A stretch of 64,000 bases of DNA from Fulvia fulva. Lineage: Eukaryota; Ascomycota; Dothideomycetes; Mycosphaerellales; Mycosphaerellaceae. Made by a program: the position numbers and the translations under genes. The notes below the pieces were generated by a model. That model had not been told where the DNA came from, made no database searches, and saw nothing but the letters and a program-made list of their open reading frames with translations. Position 1 is the first letter of the stretch, and every line of letters starts with the position of its first letter. The stretch is taken from positions 2,542,001 through 2,606,000 of the forward strand of contig NC_063013.1 in the NCBI RefSeq assembly GCF_020509005.1, in the 5' to 3' direction. Below, piece after piece: positions 11,301 through 20,188 of the stretch.

Positions 11301-12410
11301 TAACTTGTTGAACGCAGCGATGACATCGAGCTTGGTGAAGTACTTGGCCTTAGAGAGGCGCTCGAGCGTCTCCTGAATCAACGGTATTGGGTAGCGGTTC
11401 TTCTTTGTAACAGCGTTCAAGCCTCGGTAGTCTACGCAGAAGCGTAGACCACCGCCGGGCTTCTTGACGAACATGACGGGACTGCCAGCGCTGGAACGGC
11501 TCGCTCGAATGAACCCCTTCTTTAGGTTCTCTTCGAGGTATCTCTTGAGGACGATAAGCTCTTCTCGGGACATGGAATATAACGGTCCGAACGGTGTCTC
11601 TGCACCTTCTTCTAGCTCAATCTTGTGGTCGTGAGGGCGATGAGGAGGCAGCTCGTCTGCGGCTTTAGCATCGAATACGTGGAGGATGTGGTGTGCCCAA
11701 GGAGGGACCTTCGTAGCAGGGTCGGTAGGTGTACGCTTCTTGTCGAGCTTCTCGAGGGCGATGTCGATATCGCGGAGAGAGGCGGCGAAGACTTGAGCTT
11801 TGGGCTGCTTAGCAGCAGTGGTGAAGGCAGCGGCGTTCACCTGGAAGATCTTGGTATACTCAGGACCGCGCTGAGGCGGCGGAGAAGGCGGAGGTGCCGG
11901 AGGAACTTCTGGAGGGAAGCTGACAGTAAGGGAAGTCCAGTCGATGATAGGTCGGTGTCGTCTGAACCAGGGGAGGCCGAGGATAAACTTCTGATGCGGT
12001 AGGGACGTAAGGAAGCTGGTGATCGACATACGCTTGCCTCCGAGGGTGATTGACGTGTGTACAACATGAGTAATCTTACCAGTGGTAGTCTCCGTGCCGT
12101 CAAAGAGTTCAAGGGTGCGAGGGTACTTAAGTTCCTGGGGTTCGAGGTTGAGAGAGGTCGCGAGTTTATAGTCCATAAAAGACTCGCCTAGTGCGCCAGT
12201 GTCCATGAGAGTGAGATTGGAAGAAGAGAGTTTCTTTGAGCCGATATTTACATTCGTGACGAACGGTTTGCAAGCGTGGTCCTTGCCCGTCTCGTCGTAC
12301 AGGTCTAGCTGTGCTGTATTGATCCTCAACTTCTTTCCTCTCTTCACTTTCGGTAAACGTTGTTCTTGGTCTTCATCGCGTCGATGAGGAAGACCTAGGC
12401 TTTTTCCTGC
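8148..12410 (-). CDS. pol: Gyp1 pol: protease, reverse transcriptase, RNase H, integrase, chromodomain
   Basis: This uninterrupted polyprotein of about 1,420 codons has no ATG near its 5' end; the frame opens at 12410, overlaps gag in the -1 frame and is probably translated by frameshifting. Numbered from the codon at 12347: protease DTG at 49-51; reverse transcriptase with 'KLDV' Asp341 and YIDD at 403-406; RNase H Asp552, Glu595, Asp622; an Asp/Glu-rich linker at about 724-770; integrase His-His-Cys-Cys zinc region at about 841-881; D911, D975, E1011 (an exact D-35-E spacing); chromodomain at about 1219-1275. The last 66 codons lie in the 3' LTR. All catalytic residues I looked for are present, so the element may be autonomous. 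Confidence 0.95.
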   Translation of the reverse strand, partial: AGKSLGLPHRRDEDQEQRLPKVKRGKKLRINTAQLDLYDETGKDHACKPFVTNVNIGSKKLSSSNLTLMDTGALGESFMDYKLATSLNLEPQELKYPRTLELFDGTETTTGKITHVVHTSITLGGKRMSITSFLTSLPHQKFILGLPWFRRHRPIIDWTSLTVSFPPEVPPAPPPSPPPQRGPEYTKIFQVNAAAFTTAAKQPKAQVFAASLRDIDIALEKLDKKRTPTDPATKVPPWAHHILHVFDAKAADELPPHRPHDHKIELEEGAETPFGPLYSMSREELIVLKRYLEENLKKGFIRASRSSAGSPVMFVKKPGGGLRFCVDYRGLNAVTKKNRYPIPLIQETLERLSKAKYFTKLDVIAAFNKLRMAEGHEYLTAFRTRYGLFESLVMPFGVCNGPSTFQNFINDILQEFLDQFCTAYIDDILVYSETKEEHREHVCKVLQKLADAGLQLDIDKCEFEKTEVKFLGLIITADGIKMDQEKIDAIVEWDAPTNVKEVQGFLGFANFYRRFIHAFSGVVRPLTKLTRKGEKFAWTDECQEAFDLLKAKFVENPLLQHFDFELETRVETDASDGVVGGVLLQRRSPESPWLPVAFLSKKLTATECNYEIYDKELLAIVKAFEEWRPELEGSAMPVQVSSDHKNLVYFMKSKLLNRRQARWSEFLSRFNFVISYTPGKANSMADALTRRPGDSPVDRRGGRQIAGQQVIKEHNLSSELREYLSNGQPTLAASFATLVLAPAYLDESDDESEPEEYASDAEDLNDDEEGSVTTDGSSESDFEGFDNEEQPEGIMARVRTAYDADIDAQELVQALRSGARTFPGFSLSECELQEGVVYFRKKLYVPQPEGSNIRAEILQIIHDSASGGHPGVAKTHKLLARYYWWPHSWKDVRRYVLNCATCRRAKANRHRPHGLLHPLPAPDRPWKHITMDFITDLPHGKTFSGVKAKALLVIVDRHSKDRYMIPCWSMTAKETARLFYEFVWRFQGLPDSITSDRGTQFISHFWKRLCAILGIKHNLSTSFQPQTDGQTEITNAILEQVLRCFVDYHQKDWPQHIPAVEFATRNWDSETTGYSPFYTTRGYHPRTGMEPEEPLPPTEDANEQAADEFATMLSQIHEEVHDEMVYAQAIYEDQANRRRQPAPDYQVGDMVYLNSKNIKTDRPSKKLNWKNLGPFEITERISSHAYRLALPANIKIHDVFHPVRLRPSAEDPFPNQNQDMPGPPDEVEVDEPVNLPSDDYAVRKIRGIRVEPNDVEGLPPIKYEVEWQGCPEWDTSWEPIQHIIFNRQAIEEYHARADGPEVNIGRLFESELFDGAYQWCIDHDIRPRPGTEAEHPRYVELLRLRRNSALFGGATVMVSPQSVQKVGTEESQSAQKSSRSDSPAWCMNAKNHMPRNIHYGTQPSRFTPLPNLEARGRLGS

Positions 12411-13555
12411 TCAGCGGGAGCAGCAGTAGCAGGCTCGATAGCGCCGACAGCGCCGCGAACCGGGTTGCGGGCGTTACGGGCAGCGAGCTGCGGACAGTTA
12501 GCTGCGATGTGGCCTGGACCGCCGCAGTAGGTGCAGAGTCCGGCCTGGCGACGGCGAAGCTTCTCTTCGGGAGTAAGCTTACCGTTAACGAGGCCCTGGA
12601 CTCGAGGGACGGCGGCACCAGCGCTGAGATCCATAGCGTCACCTACAGAGACGGGAGGGAGAGCCGTAGGAGCGGCGGCGCCTAGTGGAGCAGCGAAGTG
12701 GCTTCCGGGACCACGAGGCTGACGACCTTGAGAACGGGAAGCGAGGAGAGAGGCGGTGTGTTTCATGTTGGAGTCGAGGCGCTGGCAGGTCTCGACGAGC
12801 TCACGGAAGCTCATAGCACCAACGTCCTTGTCCTCGAGGGCTCGAAGAAGCTCTGCTGACAAACCACGGCGGAGAGTGCTCTTCTTGGTCTCTTCGTTGT
12901 AGCCGGTGAACCCGATGTCGCGGTTGAAGGCCGCGAGGTACTCGGCGAAGCTCTTGTTCTTCTGGAGGAGGTTGTGGATGGCGTTCTGGGCGGTGGCTCT
13001 ACGGTCTGGATCACCAAAGGCAGCACGGAGGTCCTGCATCAAGGTGAGGTCGTCCGGGCAGCCGATAGTCTGCGTGGCGTTGTCGATGTAGTGTTGTACC
13101 TGAGCCGCGGCGTCTCCCCGAAGGAGGGAGAAGACGTACGTGACTTTGTCCTTCTCTTGCGGAAAGTGGTCGGCATTAGCCAACAGCTTGATGGTGAGCT
13201 GTGTCTCAAATGCCTCAAACTTGCTCTTGTTGCCGTCGAACTCGTCTGGGTCGTTGACCTTCTTGGAGAAGTGCTGGCGGCGGTTGTCGTCGGCGTGCGG
13301 GGCGAGGTTCTGGAAGGTGTTCACAATACCTTGAAGGTATGTTGCTTGGTTGTTTGCTTGCTCGACCTGCTGGGCGGTCTCGCGGAAAGAGGAGACGGTG
13401 CGGTTGATGAGAGCGTAGGCGGTGTCGGGGTTGGCGTTTGCCCAGGCACCGAAGGCAGCGGCGTTCGAGAAGGGGATGTCAGTCCACTCACTGAAGTGGA
13501 ATGGAGTGTCTTGGTTGTCGAGGTTGACACCTCTATCGGTGGCGTGGTCACCCAT
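12395..13555 (-). CDS. gag: Gyp1 gag
   Basis: This is the structural polyprotein that packages retrotransposon RNA into cytoplasmic particles. The start chosen is the ATG at 13555 (386 aa, 'MGDHATDRG'), 43 bp inside the 5' LTR edge; an in-frame ATG at 13669 lies within the LTR and is less likely. The middle part (about residues 100-240) is a helical retrotransposon-gag domain with 'FDGNKSKFEAFETQL' and 'RGDAAAQV' features. A single CCHC zinc knuckle (C-X2-C-X4-H-X4-C) is at residues 341-354. The stop TAG is at 12395-12397. The pol frame is open from 12410, so the two overlap by about 16 nt with pol in the -1 frame. No premature stop is present. Confidence 0.93.
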   Translation of the reverse strand: MGDHATDRGVNLDNQDTPFHFSEWTDIPFSNAAAFGAWANANPDTAYALINRTVSSFRETAQQVEQANNQATYLQGIVNTFQNLAPHADDNRRQHFSKKVNDPDEFDGNKSKFEAFETQLTIKLLANADHFPQEKDKVTYVFSLLRGDAAAQVQHYIDNATQTIGCPDDLTLMQDLRAAFGDPDRRATAQNAIHNLLQKNKSFAEYLAAFNRDIGFTGYNEETKKSTLRRGLSAELLRALEDKDVGAMSFRELVETCQRLDSNMKHTASLLASRSQGRQPRGPGSHFAAPLGAAAPTALPPVSVGDAMDLSAGAAVPRVQGLVNGKLTPEEKLRRRQAGLCTYCGGPGHIAANCPQLAARNARNPVRGAVGAIEPATAAPAEQEKA

Positions 13556-13597
13556 GAGGATGACTCGAGTGGTTGACGGTTTGTTGGTCTTTTGTGA

Positions 13598-14040
13598 TGT
13601 CAGGGCGAGAGCCTGGCCTGTGAGATGTAAGGGTGAAAGCGAGAATGCAGGTGCGAAGTGCAGATGCAAAAGGGCATGGTATGATTGCTACACAAAACAA
13701 AAGACGAAGAAAGCAAGAGAGGCCTGGGGAAGGCCAGATATTTATACGCGACCCTCGCGAGTGCGTGTCCCCGCATCAACAGGGCTAACCCGTACGAAGC
13801 CGCGCTCAGCAGCTTTGCTCAAAACCTTATTCCAACCTGCCCTACGATCCGAGTCTTCCACGTGCTTCAAGGTTTGGTAGAGGGGTGAATCTGGAGGGCT
13901 GGGTCCCGTAGTGAATGTTGCGGGGCATGTGATTCTTGGCGTTCATACACCAAGCTGGACTGTCACTTCTTGACGACTTCTGAGCGCTCTGAGACTCTTC
14001 TGTCCCCACCTTCTGTACACTCTGTGGGGAGACCATGACA
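13598..14040 (-). repeat. Gyp1 5' LTR (443 bp)
   Basis: This is the promoter-side LTR of the minus-strand element, identical by eye to 7904-8346. The inner end is followed on the minus strand by TCACAAAAGACC, which is not an obvious match to the common tRNA primer sites, so the priming tRNA is unknown. Confidence 0.97.
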
Positions 14041-14823
14041 GCGATAAAGTCTACTTAAGTACCCGTAACTAGCGTATACCTCGGCTATCTAAGAAGCTTA
14101 ACTATCGCTACGTAGGCCCCTACGTAATAATAGAAGTACTACCGAACGATACGTATCGCCTAAGCCTATCGCGGTCGCTAGGGAACCTATATAACGGACT
14201 CTATATATACCTCTTACTCCCTATATATAAAGCGTTACCTAGCTAAGTAGAACTAACCCTACCGCCGATTAAGGTAGAGAACGAAGAGGGACTTAATCAG
14301 TTCTAGTATATAGATAAGATCCTAAATATACGGAGGAAGTACGCCTAGTATAAGTATCTAGTTAGTTAGATAGGAGACGACGAGGATCTAATATAGGAGC
14401 TAGTAGAGGATATAATAGAGACAGCCGCCGCCTCTATTATAGACTTCTACTGTAATAGCCTAAGGAAACTAATACCTACCGGCTTTATAGTACTAGAAGG
14501 ATAGGTAGTAAATAAAGCGAACCCCTCCGCGTCGGTATTAGTTATAGCTAAAGTAGTAACTATAGCTTTAGATAAAGACCCGTATAGTACGGACCCGAGA
14601 AAAGCGACCGATAGTAGGACTACGAGTAATATACGTTAATACGAATAGGAAGCTTCCTATAACTCTAAAACTTTAACGGTACCGCTATCTTCGAATAGTA
14701 TTAGGTCCTATAGCTCTTTAGATACTTATATAATAGCGCCTATGTCTTATCCTACGACGGTAGTTCCTCTAAGTCGCTCCTACTATTTATACGGTGTTAT
14801 AGGTAAAGGTTCAGAGAGACACG

Positions 14824-16083
14824 ATGATAGCGATCGCAGGAAACGACCAGGAGCAGGAGAGTAACGAGTGGAAGGAGGTCTGCAGGAAGGCAGAAACAAT
14901 GGCAATGGCAGGAGATGGCGAGCACCTAGAAAGAGCACTTAAGGGGATGATTTTGGAGCTCCTTGGAGGGCTAAAGGCACTAAGGAGCCAAACAGGACAG
15001 ATCATTAACAGGACAGTAGCAGCAGCAGCAAAGAAGAGGACACAGGAAGGCCAGAAACTAAGCCAACCAACCTGGGCAGCAGTTGCATCCCAAAACCCTC
15101 CCCCCCAGAAAACAGCTATCAAGGTCTACATTTCCGACCAGGAAGAGCAGAAAGAGATTGAGGGCCTGTCAGGCAAGGAGATCATACAAAAGATTGGGAT
15201 ATAAGGCATCATTGGAGCCAGGAAAGAGAAGGGAGGTGTCCTTAAGCTGTTCACAGCACAGGAGCAAGACAGGAAGAGGCTAGAGACACAGAAGGAGTGG
15301 ACAGTCAAACTAGGCAAGACGGCTAAGGTCTCACACCAACAAAATATGGTTATTGCCCATGGGATGACCACAAAGTTTGACATTGAAGGAGACCTTAAGA
15401 GGCTGCAGGACCAGAACCAGGCTGTATGCCCAGGGCTACAGATCACAAAAGCAGCATGGGTCAACAGAAAGACAAAGGACACAAAGAGAGAGTCTTCTCT
15501 AGTGCTCTGGATAGGCACTGTAGAACAGGCAAACACCGTGCTTGACAAGGGCATCTTCTGGGAATGCGAAAGAATGGACACAGAAATCCATAGAAGCACC
15601 CACAGACTACTGCAATGCTTCAAGTGCCAACAGTATGGTCATATCTCTACTAGATGCCCAAGCCAAAAGGACACTTGTTCCCACTGTGCTGGTAGCCACA
15701 AAGTACAGAATTGCACAGCCCCAAAGAGTGAAGCCAGATGTGCATGCTGTGGAAAGAAACACCCTTCCTGGTCCCAAGACTGCACAGCTAGGATTGAGGC
15801 AAAGAGGAGGGCAAGAGAAGCCAGGATCAACACCCCTATCAGATTCCAGACAGGGACAATCACCCAAGAACCCCTAAGGACTGTCTACAACCCTCTGAAA
15901 AGAGGCAGAACAGAAGAGACCACACAGGCCCAAGGCCACCCTGCTATGGGTAGACCAAAATCAATTGTGGTTGCAGGAAGAGACCCGTCACAAAGCAGGC
16001 TCAACCTTACCACAATCCCAAATAGCAGCCAGCAGCAGGAAGCACGAGAAGACCAGCAGGAGACCAGCATGGATGAGTCATGA
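14824..16083 (+). pseudogene. Lin1-a ORF1 (RNA-binding gag-like protein), one stop
   Basis: ORF1 encodes the LINE nucleocapsid-like protein that coats the element RNA. It equals the intact 419-aa ORF1 of Lin1-b apart from a few substitutions and a TAA at 15202-15204 where Lin1-b has CAA (Gln127). That is a single CpA-to-TpA change, the RIP signature. Three CCHC-type knuckles follow at residues 265-278 (C-X2-C-X4-H-X4-C), 285-297 and 306-320. The stop TGA overlaps the ORF2 ATG (ATGA at 16080-16083). Truncation at residue 126 would remove all zinc knuckles. Confidence 0.9.
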
Positions 16084-19000
16084 TTGAGACACCTAATCTT
16101 ACCACTATCCAGTACAACGTCAACAAAAGCCAGCACAAGGTCCAGAGAAGCTTTCTCCAAGCACTGGACCCAAAGAAACACCTAGTTATTGCAGTCCAGG
16201 AACCTTGGATCAACAGCAAATCTAACAGACCATCTACTGCTAACGACCCAAGGTATCACACACTCCTAGCCAAACAAGGCACCCCTAGAACATGCATGTA
16301 CATCAGCAAAGAGATGGCAACAGACAGCTGGGAACAAATCCAACAGGAGGGGGGAGACATCACCTCAGTCAGACTCAACACCAACCAAGGCAGCATCCAC
16401 ATCCACAGTGTATACAACCCACCCCCCAGCTCCAGAACCAGCACCTAGCTGGGCACACTACAACAGCTGCCAGACATCCTATAGAGTGACTCCCAACACA
16501 TCGTGCTAGGAGACTTCAACTTGCACCATCCTACATAGGGGTCAGACTTTGCACCTGCCCATCACTTCCTAGCTAACAGACTCCTCTCCACTACCCAAAG
16601 CAACAACATGCACCTAGTTACCCCAAAGGGCCTAACTACCTGGTCACAGAGAGCAAGCTCAAGCACCATTGACCTGTGCTTTGCATCACATGACCTGCAG
16701 CAGAAGGTCACCAGATGCTGGGTTAACCAGGACTTGGAGTCCTCATCAGATCACCTCCCAATTCAGGTGGAGTTTGAAACACAGACACAGCAGGAAGGAG
16801 ACCTAGAACCTCAGCTGGCCTGGAAGGCAGCCAACTGGGAACAGATCAGACAAGACCTGGAACAGAAGCTAGCTGGACTAGAGACCAGGAGACTGGAAAC
16901 AGCCTTAGACATAGACCAAGCAGTGGCAGAACTGGTTAGAACAATGCAGGAAACTGCGGCAGCCCACACTAGAGAAAAGAAACAGTCACTGTACCAGAAG
17001 CCATTCTGGACAAAGGAATGCTCAGAGAAGGTCAAGGCAGCCAGGCAGGCCAGGAGAGCCCTTACCCAGAGTCACTCCCAGGAAGCATGGGACAGATACA
17101 ACCAGGCAACCAGAGACAAGAAGGCCCAGATCAAGAGGGACAAGATGCTGGAGTGGAGGTCAACAGTTGGATCCATTACCCAGAATCCTGAGAAGATGTG
17201 GAAACTAGCAAAGTGGGCAAGACAACCCACACAGGACAGAAACATGCTGCCCCAGTTTCCAAACATTGAAGACCAGGAAGGAGTAATCCAACACACTCTC
17301 CCAGGAAAGGCACAGGCATTGGGGAAACATTTCTTTGGCACACAGGTAGAAGCTGACCTGCAGGATCTGGAGGGCAGTGTGTATTCAACACCACTAGAGC
17401 AATCCTGCACAGTGGGAGAGGGAGAGATCAAGAGCATCATTAAGACACTCTCAGGAAACAAGGCCCTAGGACCAGATGGGATTCCAAACTTGTTCATCAA
17501 GACATGCAAGGACCAGATCTCCCCTGCACTGTCAAACATCTTTTCACAGTGCATGGCCCAAGGACACTGCCCTAAACACTTCAAGGAGTCACTGACTATA
17601 GTCTTGAGAAAACCACAGAAAGAGGACTACACAAAGCTAAAGGCATACAGACCTATTGCCTTGCTCAACACACTAGGCAAACTCCTAGAAAAGATCATAG
17701 CAGAAAGGCTGACAAACCTAGCTGAAGAACATAGAATCCTTCCTGAAGAATAGATGGGAGGCAGGAAACAAAGATCAACACTAACAGCTGTGGAACTTAT
17801 CACAGAGCAGATCAAGACCCTGTAGCACTTTGGGAACAACAAAGCAGCCACACTCCTCTCACTGGACATATTAGGAGCCTTTGACAATGTCTTACACTAG
17901 AGGCTGATCCACATCCTGAAACAGAAGGCTATCCCTAACTGGACAGTCCAGTTTATCCAGTCCTTCCTTAGAGGCAGAACCACAAGACTAAGGCTGGGCA
18001 GATATAAATCTGACAGCATGCCTATAGAGACAGGAATCCCACAGGGATCAACAATGTCTCCAATCCTGTTTCTCCTCTTTATGGCAGACCTGCCAGCAAA
18101 GCTAAACTCCAGAAACACATCAGCCTTAGGGTTTGTAGATGACACAAACATCCTAGCCTGGTCAGACAGCACAGAAGAGAACTGCAGAATCTTGCAGAAG
18201 AAACACAAGGAATGTGAGGAATGGGCCAGGAAATATGGAGCCAGATTTGCCCTAGAGAAGTATCAACTCATCCACTTCAGTAGAGCCAGAAACAGACACA
18301 ATATGCAAGCCCCAATCACTATTCAGGGACACATAACAGAACCCTCAAGTGAATTAAGGGTGCTAGGAATATGGATGGATCCAAAGCTCAGCTAGGGACC
18401 ACAGGTCAAGAAAGCACAGGCAAGAGCAGACAACAACAGGCAATCAATTGACAGGCTTACAGCCTCCATATAGGGAGCCACATTTCCGAAAGCAAAGGTT
18501 ATGTACAAGGCCATTGTGAAGCCAGCCATGCTATATGGAGCCCAGATCTGGTCAGCCTAAGACAAGATCCTAAAGAGAATTGCAGATCCCATCAGCAGAG
18601 CCCAAGCCTCCTGTCTGAAAAAGGTGCTTGGAGCATACAAGTCAACTCCAACAAGGGTGGTCGAAATGGAGTCTGGCTCCCCACCAGCCAAGCTCTACCT
18701 TCAAGGGTTGAGATACTAGTATGCAGGGAAGACGTCTGCATACCCAGCCCAGCTAGTAATCCAGAAGGCAGTCAACAAAATCAGGAGCCAGTGCACAAGA
18801 AGGCACAGACAAGCAAGAACCAATCTAGCCCCACAGAAGCAGCAGGACCTGCAGAAGTTCAAAGAACTAACAGAACAGCTGCACCTAGCCCAGCAGGAAC
18901 AGGACAGAAGGGCTCAAGGGAGAGGATCAGCAGCCAGCCAAGGGAAGAAGCAACAGTCTCTAGCTGAAAGGATGGCAGGACTCCTCTGGAAGACTGAATG

Positions 19001-19466
19001 GACAAGAACCCCACAGAGGCCAGGAACCCCAAAGGCACTCCAACAGTTTGGTAGCCACAACTACCTACTGTACTCAGACCTGACCAGGTCAGAAGCAAGC
19101 ATAGCAATACAAATCCGCTCTGAACACATCGGAGTCAGGGCATACCTACATCAGAGAAAAGTCCCAGGTATCGAAGACAAGAGTTGCCCATGCGGCTACC
19201 TGTCCCAGAATGTCGAACATAGACTTCTGGTTTGCAAAGAATGGAGTACAGGGAGAGGTGAATGGAGGGCAAGGGCAAGGAACAGAAACTTCCAAGCCAT
19301 GATCAGCAATAAGGGAGACCTGTAGAGAATTACAAGGTGGATCATCCACCAAGGATTTTTGGAGCAGTTCTCTCTCACTAGGGAAACAGAGAGATGGATT
19401 GAGGAGAGAAAGAAGGAGGAGGAGAGCAGGAAGAGGGGGACAACTCTAGGGTTGCAGACAAGGTAG
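16080..19466 (+). pseudogene. Lin1-a ORF2: endonuclease and reverse transcriptase with 11 stops
   Basis: ORF2 would nick the target and copy the RNA. In order it has an APE-type endonuclease ('QYNVN' near 16115, 'QEPW' near 16197, 'LGDFN' near 16506, 'SSDHLP' near 16745), a reverse transcriptase ('LGPDGIPN' near 17468, 'SLDILGAFDNV', 'PQGSTMSPILF' near 18040, catalytic 'FVDD' near 18133) and a C-terminal Cys-His cluster ('CPCGYLSQNVEH...C', about 19188-19237). No RNase H domain is seen. In-frame stops: 16446, 16482, 16536, 17751, 17823, 17898, 18393, 18471, 18558, 18717, 19323. Ten are shared with Lin1-b; 18393 is private (TGG to TAG). They fall where relatives have Gln or Trp. Confidence 0.92.
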
Positions 19467-19642
19467 TCAGAGGCTAACCACCATGACACTAGTGCACCCT
19501 AATGGAAGGAAAACTGAGAACTCATGGCAAGGAAGCTATTAGAGAAGGAGAGGAGGTTTTTACCTAGGAATAGGTTTCCTACCTTATGTAGTAACATATA
19601 TAGACATAAACCCGCATGGGCCGGAGGGCACCACAACGGGTA

Positions 19643-19661
19643 AATGAATCATCTATCTATC
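19643..19661 (+). repeat. (ATCT)n tail of Lin1-a
   Basis: The LINE ends aatcatctatctatct instead of poly(A). The same tetranucleotide tail closes Lin1-b, Lin2, Lin3-a, Lin3-b, Lin3-d and Lin4, so it marks the 3' end of each copy and its orientation. Confidence 0.9.
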
Positions 19662-19844
19662 TATATAATAGCGCCTATAACGGAGGCCTTCGTAGACTTC
19701 GTAAATCGCTACGACTCTCTCTATATCCGATATAGCGAGGATAATAATAGTATAGTAAAGCGTAAGAGCGTAGCGATAGACGACTTAACGACTAACGACG
19801 AAGACGACGTTATAGAGGACGAAGTAAAAGATAATAAAGCGGTA

Positions 19845-20079
19845 TATTAAGATGTAGTATCTTAAAGGGAGTCAACAATTAGGAAGTGATCTAGTAGCCT
19901 AAGGTATCTATAATCACTTAGCTTATAGAGAGATACCTTCTCTCCTCTTTAGCTTTAATAGACATCTAATACAATTAATATATTAGTTCCTAATATATTA
20001 CTATACGCTCGTACTATTAGTCAATTAAAGATTGATCTCTTACTCTACTCCGCTACTATTAATCCGTACCTATTTAATA
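19845..20079 (+). repeat. Solo LTR of a Copia-type element (235 bp)
   Basis: It begins TATTAAGATG (TGTTAAG with one RIP change) and ends CCTATTTAATA, the same type of ends and the same length as the Copia LTR at 51160-51394. It is flanked by cggta (19840-19844) and cgata (20080-20084), a 5-bp duplication with one G-to-A change. The Gyp3 copy near 57410-57440 lacks it. It is a solo LTR left by recombination between two LTRs, from a Copia family other than the full element in this window. Confidence 0.75.
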
Positions 20080-20188
20080 CGATAGATAATAAAGCGGAGA
20101 ATCTAGAGGACGATACGACCTTCGTATAGGCCTACGTCGTAAGGAAGAATAGTACTAAGGACAGGCCGATTTTTTGGAGGGGGGGTAG

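Larger units (their letters stand above)
7904..14040 (-). mobile_element. Gyp1: intact Ty3/gypsy chromovirus with identical LTRs
   Basis: This complete minus-strand LTR retrotransposon is 6137 bp long. The two 443-bp LTRs (7904-8346 and 13598-14040) are identical by eye, start TGTCA/end TGACA, and are flanked by the 5-bp target duplication gcgat (7899-7903 and 14041-14045). The undisturbed target can be read in the Gyp3 copy near 60700-60720. A polypurine tract (seven C on the plus strand, 8351-8357) abuts the 3' LTR. Gag and pol frames are open. CA/TG are abundant, unlike the surrounding RIP-mutated DNA, so the insertion is very recent and escaped RIP. Confidence 0.97.
14727..19678 (+). mobile_element. 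Lin1-a: full-length Tad-like LINE, lightly mutated
   Basis: The element proper is 14744-19661. The 17-bp target duplication tatataatagcgcctat is at 14727-14743 and 19662-19678. The uninterrupted target is readable (reverse) in the Gyp3 copy near 57590-57610. It has two ORFs and an (ATCT)n tail. Lin1-b is its near-identical sister: coordinates of matching points always sum to 53580 from ORF1 to ORF2 (for example 14824 with 38756, 19107 with 34473), so there is no net indel over 4.6 kb. CA/TG are abundant; the few private differences from Lin1-b are mostly C-to-T or G-to-A at CpA/TpG. Confidence 0.95.
7490..19844 (+). pseudogene. Gyp3-a pol C-terminus: integrase end, chromodomain-like region, acidic tail
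   Basis: The segment at 7490-7903 encodes the end of the integrase core ('LSTRYYHKTD', matching the usual LSTSxHPQTDGQ block) followed by 'YLRAFINYT' and 'YEVGD'. After Gyp1 the frame resumes at 14046 with 'KVYLSTRN' and 'SKKLNYRYVGPY', the standard post-integrase block, then 'VDKILNIRRKY' (chromodomain start). After Lin1-a it continues from 19679 as 'TEAFVDFVNRYD' and an Asp/Glu-rich tail that ends near 19850. Stops replace several Trp and Gln codons. The acidic tail is also present in the copy at 57145-60801, so it belongs to the family. Confidence 0.75.

Noticed and set aside
8148..13669. Many open frames of 60-200 aa opposite or out of frame with Gyp1 gag and pol
   Set aside because: They are shadows of the intact gag and pol; none has independent domain features, and the GC-rich open coding sequence explains them.
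16080..19466. Possible reassignment or readthrough of TAG in LINE ORF2
   Set aside because: The stops stand at both Gln and Trp positions and include TAA, and Gyp1 pol uses neither in frame. RIP (CAG, CAA and TGG to TAG/TAA) explains all of them; no single tRNA reassignment would.
19644..19850. 68-aa frame as a host gene
   Set aside because: It starts in the Lin1-a tail and then reads the acidic C-terminal tail of Gyp3 pol.
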